Positions 56,892-64,000 of a stretch of DNA of 64,000 nucleotides are shown piece by piece; position 1 is the first letter of the stretch, and every line of letters begins with the position of its first letter. The notes under the pieces are model-generated. The model ran no database searches, was not told where the DNA came from, and saw only the letters and a program-made list of their open reading frames with translations. Location: positions 30,997,232-31,061,231 of the forward strand of contig NC_072794.1 in NCBI RefSeq assembly GCF_028583425.1, written 5' to 3'. This DNA comes from Eublepharis macularius (taxonomy: Eukaryota; Chordata; Lepidosauria; Squamata; Eublepharidae). Both the position numbers and the translations under genes were made by a program.

Positions 56892-57378
56892 GGTTGTTGT
56901 GGGTTTTCCGGGCTGTATTGCCGTGGTCTTGGCATTGTAGTTCCTGACGTTTCGCCAGCAGCTGTGGCTGGCATCTTCAGAGGTGTAGCACCAAAAGACA
57001 GAGATCTCTCAGTGTCACAGTGTGGAAAAGGTGTTGGCAGGTCATTTATATCTACTCAGGAGGGGTGGGGTTGAGCTGAGTCATCCTGTAAGAGTTTCCT
57101 AGTGTATGGTTTCGGTTTGTGGATGATACATTTATCATTTGGAGCCATGGGGAGGAAGAATTGATGGGGGTTTTGAATCATCTCAACAACATCCACCTGA
57201 ACACACTTTTCCACACTGTGACACTGAGAGATCTCTGTCTTTCGGTGCTACACCTCTGAAGATGCCAGCCACAGCTGCTGGCGAAACGTCAGGAACTACA
57301 ATGCCAAGACCATGGCAATACAGCCCGGAAAACCCACAACAACCATCGTTCTCCGGCCGTGAAAGCCTTCGACAATAC
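56892..57378 (+). mobile_element. Penelope-like element, family B, with reverse-transcriptase fragment
   Basis: Inverted arms of about 139 bp (56892-57030 and within 57208-57344). The right side alone carries a 34-nt tail ending gccttcgacaatac. A 12-bp duplication agtgtatcaatt lies at 56880-56891 and 57379-57390. Between the arms, the + strand (about 57111-57205) encodes RFVDDTFIIWSHGEEELMGV followed by LNHLNNIH. This is the catalytic palm block ((Y/F)VDD) of Penelope reverse transcriptases. The RT piece is joined straight to the arm, so internal sequence is missing. Confidence 0.9.
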
Positions 57379-57533
57379 AGTGTATCAATTTTTTTTAAAT
57401 TTCAGATTTTTCTGCAATTATAGGGCATTTTTCATGTGGATAGGAAAGTCTCTTTTGTCCATTAATGGTTCCAGTCTCCAGATTTAAGTATTCAAAGATA
57501 AGGGCCACTTAGCTATTAGTATATAAGATAGGG

Positions 57534-57800
57534 TTGCCAGGTGCCCTGTAGCCCAAACTGGGGGATGTGGGGGGTCATGGGGGGCACGTGGGGGAACTTA
57601 CCTCATGCATGCACGTTCCAGAGCACTTCCGTGTTGCGCTCAGACTGATGTCATTTCCAGTGCAACAATGAAGTGCTCCAGAGCACATGAGAGTGCGCCC
57701 CGGAGATCCTGGGCCCATTTCCTTCTCTCCCCCTGCTGGCCAGGTGAGTAGTGACCGGGGGGGGGGCGGAGGCTGGGAGCAGAGGATCCCCCGTCTAAAA
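57534..57800. repeat. MITE-like repeat with GGGTTGCCAGG start
   Basis: TA-gggttgccaggtgccctg ... with 'gatgtcatttccagtgc' and 'gtgcgccccggagatcctgggcccatttccttctctcc'. Related to 15392-15680. The right end is unclear. Confidence 0.45.
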
Positions 57801-57829
57801 TAAACCATGTTTGTATTTTAACAGTTGTT

Positions 57830-58010
57830 CAACAGGTGGTCCCTGGCCCCAAGGATGTTCTCTTGGCCTCAACCAGGGCCACAGCCTTTTTGGCTCTGGC
57901 TCTGGCCTGGTAGAACGCTCTCCTAGTTGAGACCCAGGCCCTGTGGGACTTATTACAGTTCCGTCAGGCCTGTAAAATGGAGATGTTCCACCAGGCCTAT
58001 GAGAGTAGTT
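57830..58010 (+). repeat. L2/CR1-clade LINE 3' fragment
   Basis: 'ggtccctggccccaaggatg', 'cctcaaccagggccacagcc', 'ggcctggtagaacgctctcc' and 'aaatggagatgttccaccaggc' parallel the copy at 60010-60615, the C-terminal coding end of an L2-like LINE. Confidence 0.6.
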
Positions 58011-58019
58011 GAGGAGCTG

Positions 58020-59190
58020 GTGAACTAGCCTGCTGGTCCCTTGCCAGTTTTCCTGTGTGAGAGCGCAACCAGAGGACAGTGAGGAATGGAAATGGGCTGG
58101 AGCTGCCTTCTAGAGCCAGGCTTGGATATGGAGAGGTTATAATGGGCTGAAGTTTTCCTTCTGGCATTTCACAGCCTCTTCACACAGCTCCAGTGTATAG
58201 CACTGCCTTTGCCTTGCCTCCAGCTCTATCTTTTTAAATTACCCTTCCCGGCTACCATTGCATCTCCTGACACATTCTTCAGAAAGTCTGTAGAGACAGA
58301 CTAAGTAAACTGTAGTTCAGGACCACAGATTATGAGGAGCCTCTAAATAATAATAATAATTAAAAAACCTAAAATCACTACTTTACAATTTTGGGGGGGA
58401 ACACCATGAGTCCTCTTTAAATTTGACAAAGTGTATGGCTTTGGCATGTCTTAATTTGGCCCTGTTAAGGGGAGAAAGTGGGGTTACATCTGTTAATCTG
58501 TGCAGCAGGTTTGAGATAAGCAGTGCCTCCTTGTAGCACTGAAGTTTTCTATAGGTTTGCATACCGAGCCGTAACATGGAGCTACCTGTTTGGAAAGTTA
58601 AGAAGCAGTAAAACCGTATCCAGTGTTTGTGGTGCACCAATATCTTTGACCCTATGTTCTTCATTCACCATTGATAGCAAAGACAAGCCCATGAGTTGGA
58701 TCCAGCAATAGATTTCTGTTAATGGAGGGTATGTGTAGAGATTTTTGATGATTTCCATTAAGCAACCCCTTCACTCTTCGTGCTTTTGCTTGGGGTCACC
58801 TGTCTTCTAGGAGCAACACTTCAAGGAACATTTCAGGCTGCAGCAGGATGGGGGTTGCAAGAAATCCCTGTTACACTGATGGAAATCCCTTCCATCAGTG
58901 GAAAGTATCACTGGATCTAATTTAATTTCTGAATATGTTAAAAAGGTAGGGTAGCTGGGAACAAGCCAGTCACACAGCCGAACTGCAGTGGATTGTACAA
59001 ATGAATTCTTCCTTGATCATACAAAGAGTTGTTCCTAAAGCTTTGATTTGTGCAGTCCAGGGGTCAAAAGGGTGTTGTTCACACAGGGCCACACCAGTCT
59101 GATTAACAAAACGGACTGGGGGTTGGTATAGGCTGTTCAGTTTACACTATTGGCTTTCCACATGTCATCATGAGTATGAATCTCTCTACA
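58020..59190. other. Intergenic, no recognised feature
   Basis: Mixed sequence with a short palindrome 'gatggaaatcccttccatc' near 58879-58897. No gene or named repeat was recognised. Confidence 0.45.
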
Positions 59191-59200
59191 CGATACCTTA

Positions 59201-59505
59201 TTACATGAGGATGCTCAAGTGAAAGGACAGCAACGTTAGCCGGGACTTGTAGCTTAAAAAGACCGAAGAGAAGGCCCTGTCAATTTCCCCTCTCTACATG
59301 AGGGCAGTTTAAAAAGGCAGCTGGCAGAGAAGCTCTTCAGAGGGTTTGTTAATTAGATGCAATTAACAAATCCTTTGAGGAGTGATGGCGCCCTGTCTTT
59401 TCAAACTACCCTCCTGTGGAGAGGGGAAATTGACAGAGCCTTTGGCTTTTAAACTAATACTCCGGGCTCCATTACATATCCCTTCACTTGAGCGTCCTTG
59501 TGTAA
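59201..59505. mobile_element. Long palindromic MITE, second copy
   Basis: ttacatgaggatgctcaag ... cttgagcgtccttgtgtaa, with inner segments 'gtcaatttcccctctctac' mirrored by 'gagaggggaaattgacagag' and 'gagggtttgttaatt' mirrored by 'aattaacaaatcc'. It lacks the outermost 25-30 bases seen in 47806-48189. Confidence 0.78.
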
Positions 59506-59604
59506 GAATCTTATATAGAGAGACTATGTGTGCCCCTCACATGAAGTAATCTACAGTTTCCTGGAACACATAGTGCTCATGGTTGTATGTTCTACAGTTC
59601 TAGA

Positions 59605-59811
59605 CTAGCAAGAGTGGAGTCCGGTAGCACCTTCAGGACCAACAAGATTTTCAGGGTATAAGCTTTCGAGTGTCAAAGTTCCTTTTTTTAGTATCTGATG
59701 AAGGGAGCTCTGACTCTTGAAAGCTCATACTCTGAAAATCTTGTTGGTTTTCAGGTGCCTGGACCCAAATCTTGCCATTCTGCTGCAGACCAACAGGGGG
59801 TATCCCCACTT
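59605..59811 (+). mobile_element. Penelope-like insertion, family C, inverted arms
   Basis: The left arm 'gagtccggtagcaccttcag', 'gaccaacaagattttcaggg', 'ataagctttcgag' is mirrored on the right ('cttgaaagctcatactctg', 'aaaatcttgttggttttcag'). A tail of about 40 nt occurs only on the right. A 10-bp duplication cagttctaga is at 59595-59604 and 59812-59821. Confidence 0.8.
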
Positions 59812-60009
59812 CAGTTCTAGATTGGAACATATGACAAACCAAGCATAGCCTGCAGTATATAACCGCTTCTCAGATGACAGTTGAGGTGCTTTCACATAAC
59901 ATTCTATCCTCACACCACAGATCACCATCACAAGAAGCGACCCACCCCCCTATACACAATCTCACAATGCTGAAGGAGGGTCATTCTTTTTCTGTATAGG
60001 CACATATGA

Positions 60010-60615
60010 CCCCGATTTTATGTCAGCTGCACTGGCTCCCAGCAGAGTTCTGGATTAGCTTCAAGGTTTTGGTTTTAACCTATAAAGCCCTGAGCGGCCA
60101 GCATATCTGAGGGACTGTCTCTCACCATTTGTTCCCTAGAGGGTGCTCCATTCAGCCGACAAAAAGCTGTTGGTGGTCCTTGGCCCCAAAGATGCTCGAC
60201 TGGCCTCGACCAGGGCCAGGGCCTTTTCAGTCCTGACACCAACCTGGTGGAACTCTCTGTCTGCTGAAACAAGGGCCCAGCAGGATTGACTATCTTTCCA
60301 CCAGGACTGCAAGACGGAGATGTTCCGCCAGGCATATGGTGGAGACCAAGGTACAGGCAGGCTTCAGTGCTGGTCTCCTGGGGGGGGGGTTCAACCCCCA
60401 CTCACCCCAGTTTCCACTGAAATATTAATATATTCTGCCCATTCCCACCTCATGGAATGTTTTGGGTTGAGAGTTGAGCAAAATGGATCACCATCCAAAT
60501 GTATTGTTACTGTTTTATGGTTTTAATGCTGTTTTTATTGTAATTTATTTATGTATGCTGTAATCTGCACTGCGCCCATTTACAAGGAGAGCAGATGATA
60601 AATCCAATAAATGGG
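60010..60615 (+). repeat. L2/CR1-clade LINE, 3' coding end and 3' UTR
   Basis: Frames read LHWLPAEFWISFKVLVLTYK then ALSG and, in another frame, a WNSLSAETRA-like block. These are the conserved C-terminal motifs of L2-like LINE ORF2. It continues as 3' UTR to 'gataaatccaataaa' near 60612. Several frame breaks are visible, so it is a decayed copy. Confidence 0.65.
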
Positions 60616-60619
60616 GAAA

Positions 60620-62053
60620 AAATCTGTAAACCACATTTGTTTTGCCTTCGACAATACATTGACAATACACATTTGTTTACTTGAAATAGCCTGCTTTGCA
60701 CTGACTTCAGCGGTGAATACAGTGGTTGTAATAATTTCTTCTCACAATGGATGTAGTTGTACTTATTGCAGAGTAGCTGTAACATGCAGCAGCGTTTAGT
60801 GTCTGGATAGGTATGGAAAATGGTGCCACAACTGAAATCTTAAAAGTACTTAAAACAAAGCAGAATTCTCATGCAACCCAGACAGGAGACTGTAGCAGCA
60901 GCAGCCTAAATGGTCCAGGCCTTGGCAGGTCTCAAGAGCCACAATGAAAAATGGAATTGCAGCACCCCCTGGAGGACCAGTTGCAGAACAGCAAACATAT
61001 GTTCTAGGCTACTGTTTTTACAGTTCCATTCCTCTTAATTGGAGCCACTTTGTTAGATAATGACACTGTGTTTTGCAGTACCTGTGGCAAATTTTAACAA
61101 AAAACTGATGTTGTTATACATTTACACCAAATTCTAACAAAGTGTCTCCCCTTCCCATAGTGTGTATATAACAACTTCATGACACAGAACTTTAAGAGGT
61201 GTAGCTTCTCCGCTGCTAAAGCTGCATCTGCTGAATTTCTGTTTGCCATGTAGATGTTAAAAGTACAGAGTCTGTTGGGGGGTGGGGAGAGACAGTAACC
61301 CTATATCTTAATTAAAAGCTCAGTAAAGGAGCAGAACCAAGACCATTTTATGCTGGGTTTGCCCTTTGTTTCATTTCATTCATTTCAGTACTAATTAACA
61401 TGGCAACTCCTGTGTAAAAACTGTGGGGTGTTGGGACACAAGTGTGACATCATCAAGGACCTAGCCAATCAGCATGAAGCACTGATGACAACGTCCCACC
61501 TAATAGATCAAAGATCCTTCTGGATCCTGCTATGCAGCACCTCTGTTGAAGTTAATGGAACTGAACAACAAGACTACAGGGATGTGGCAAAGGTGATCCA
61601 GGGGGCATCCAACATTCTTAACCGGTCTCAACAAAGACCCTAGAATCTTCTGGATCTTGTCAGAATAAAATCATCAAGTGAGACCCTTCCAATCAGCCTG
61701 GAATGCCAAGAAGCAATAATAAAAAAAGTCCAACATTCCATCTGGGGCAGAGTTTTGACCCGGCAGTGAGTTCCTTCCTGTTTTTTGTTTGTGAAAGTTT
61801 TAAACCAAACTGTGAATGTTGTTAAGACGAACCTGAACTTCTCAGCACAGGTATGCTTGCCAAGAAGGTACAGCCTGTTGTTACTTCAGCAGTAGCAGCA
61901 GTGTTTTTACAAACACGTCTGCCACATTCACTCTTTACATTTTCGTATGCATGTGTGAAGCATCTTAAGTCTATACTAGAAAGTGGCCCCAAGGCCTTTC
62001 TCTTTTCTCTGGATATGGCAATCTCACTCTCCTGAGGGTAGGATTCTGTAATG
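60620..62053. other. Intergenic, no recognised feature
   Basis: AT-rich sequence. A poly-G patch lies near 61279. No gene or named repeat. Confidence 0.45.
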
Positions 62054-62061
62054 GTTGTTAC

Positions 62062-62319
62062 CAGGGCTTTTTTTCAGCAGGAACGCTGTGGAATGGAGTT
62101 CTGGCACCTCTTGAAAATGGTCACGTGGCCAGTGGCCCCGCCCCCTGATCCCCCTGGAGATCGGAGGTGGGGCCACCGGCCATGTGACCATTTTCGCCAA
62201 GGGCAATTTAAACTTTAAAAACTACCCCCTTGTTCCAGCTGACCCAAAGTGACGTTTTTGTGCGGTCCTGAGTTCCACCACTGAGTTCCACTACCTCTTT
62301 TCCCAGAAAAAAAGCCCTG
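62062..62319. mobile_element. hAT MITE, cagggcttttt family
   Basis: Ends cagggctttttttcagcagg / cccagaaaaaaagccctg, with an exact 8-bp duplication gttgttac at 62054-62061 and 62320-62327. The internal hairpin is shorter than in 42133-42386. Confidence 0.92.
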
Positions 62320-62327
62320 GTTGTTAC

Positions 62328-64000
62328 ATTCTATTTTAATCCTGCAACCATTTGAGAGCTCTGCTCTGCCTTTTATGTACAACTGGCAATTGTTGCATCA
62401 GGCACACAGAACGGTTGGGGTCTTCCTTGACCTGAAGTGCCTACATATTCTGTGCAAAGCTGAGGCACATTTCATCCCCAGGAACTGTAGTTTGATTTGC
62501 TCTTGTCCAAGATGGTCCAAAGTTTTATTTATGATATACCATTAACATCTACAGTGCTTTACAAAGTAAAAACAAGACTGGTCTCTGTTCTAAGGCACTC
62601 ACACTTTAAAATTCAAATGAAGGGAGGGGAAGAATATGACCTGAATCCTAATCTTTTCTTGCGTTTCTGCCACACTGTCCTGTGCTGTGGAGTGTGTTTC
62701 TTCAGCAGCAGGTACATTGTGAGTGAATGAGAACTCCACAAAAGTGCTGCAGCTCAGAGTTCGGCCAGTCACATCCAGAGCAGGTTATATACAATAATTA
62801 ACTTGGTGAATGTGTGAGAGCGAGCCGGGTGTATTAGACAATAGATCCTTGGCTTTAGGCTGATGAAACATGGTTGGAATTTCAGGTCAGCTTGAACTGG
62901 TGTTAGCTAGTAGTGAGTGTGTAAAGTGGAAATAATAATTACAGGGCAAATAAGCTAATTACTGGAGAAGACTGCACTCCGAAAATGTGGTTTCCTAGAA
63001 AGATTTAAGCCTGGGGAACCCTTTAACAGATGCATTACGGCAAACTTTTGTGGACTAGAGCGTACTTTATCATACACATAAAAAGCAGTTTCATGGCAAG
63101 TTGACTCCTCTTTTCTCCTAATGTATATGAATATCTGCTCACCATGCACGTAATGTATGCATCCAAAGAAATGAGCTCCAGTCCCCCACCCCAAATAATA
63201 ATAAAAACAGATTTATGGTGCTGCAAGATTTCCCCCTCACCCCTACCTAACAGGCAAACGTGGCTCCCTCTCCAGGAAAGAAAAAAAAAGCTTGGTATGC
63301 CCAAACAGATTGAATCATGCCATTGGTGCAACCCAACTAACTTTTGTGCTTGGGCATAACTGGTAGTATGAACTCCTTCCAGTTGAATGAAATCCATTTT
63401 TTCCTCACAGGTCAGGCATGAATGGGCTAGGATGCGCCACAAAAGCACTGAGGGATGGATGTGAGATGCTTGTGCACGCCTCCTCTAAGACCCTTTGCAA
63501 ACACTTCTGCTTTACACAGTGATGTTAGCCACTTACCCTCTCCTGACCCTGGGGAGCAACCTTCTCTTCCTTGCCAGTCCCACAGATGCCACTGCCACGC
63601 TGCTGGATGTCATCAAAGACTGTCGAGTCATCACAATCCGAACTGCATGCGGCACCTTTCAGAAAACTGGGCCCATCCCACCAATCAAAGCCCATGCCTC
63701 ATTCATCGGTGCTCTCAAGATTCTGCCCCTAAAAGCCATCATGCCATTTACTTTGACAGATGTGTCCATGTTCACCCATGGCAGCCCACAGCTCAGGTAG
63801 ATGAGAGTGGCACACTACCAGCCACAGCCAGTTGGGCTGCCTCCTCCAGGGAGCCTATGCAAGGAACAACTGATTTAACTGAACACCAGCCTATACTTGG
63901 GAACTGCGCTGTTTACTCCCTGGATTCAAGAGGCCTGGATCCCACAAGCCAACATGGATACTGCACCCCTTGTTTGCCAATGCACTATGCTGTTTACTCC
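62328..64000. other. Right-hand intergenic flank
   Basis: No exon with a recognisable family was found. An open frame at 63495-63800 (101 codons) has no signature. A weak retroposon-tail-like stretch (tttatttatgatataccatt..., 'cagtgctttacaaag') is at about 62522-62572. Confidence 0.45.

Noticed and set aside
57139-57423. 94-codon frame reading [20 protein letters not shown] as a host peptide
   Set aside because: The same peptide recurs at 34314, 46364 and 56663 in this window because it lies in the repeated Penelope-like 3' end.
58383-58664. 93-codon minus-strand frame
   Set aside because: No recognisable domain, no adjacent exon-like sequence, and AT-rich surroundings suggest chance.

Overview
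The window is vertebrate nuclear DNA, most likely from a squamate reptile (gecko-like repeat content; this is an inference). The evidence is three intron-split vertebrate genes with consensus GT-AG junctions, set among tRNA-derived SINEs, 5S rRNA-derived SINEs, hAT-like and TA-flanked MITEs, CR1/L2-clade LINE fragments and several Penelope-like elements (PLEs). No bacterial features, CRISPR array or functional RNA gene was seen.

Layout, all genes on the + strand. (1) 1-4.86 kb: exons 2-8 of ITPA, the inosine triphosphate pyrophosphatase; exon 1 lies to the left of the window. (2) 4.9-13.1 kb: intergenic DNA with old SINEs and a very young PLE (8802-10296) whose two 631-bp inverted arms look identical, inserted in an older CR1-like repeat. 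(3) 13.3-33.3 kb: VAMP4, from a CpG-rich promoter and non-coding exon 1 to a stop at 32610; it encodes a 141-residue SNARE. Exons 1 and 2 together create a 43-codon upstream ORF ending four bases before the VAMP4 start. (4) 33.3-42.9 kb: repeat-rich intergenic DNA. (5) 42.97-49.9 kb: MYOC (myocilin), TATA-driven, three exons, 495 residues, with signal peptide, coiled coil and olfactomedin domain. (6) 49.9-64 kb: intergenic DNA with hAT and PLE copies and palindromic MITEs; no gene was recognised.

VAMP4 followed by MYOC in the same orientation matches the human 1q24 order. ITPA next to VAMP4 does not match human synteny, where ITPA is on chromosome 20. The three genes have unrelated jobs (nucleotide-pool sanitation, endosome-to-Golgi vesicle fusion, secreted matrix glycoprotein) and share no evident regulation.

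No new multi-gene system is present. The most notable signals are the set of PLE insertions sharing one architecture (inverted arms, a one-sided tail of about 34-40 nt, 10-15 bp target duplications), the VAMP4 uORF, and the ITPA-VAMP4 junction. Copy identities were judged by eye, not by alignment software.
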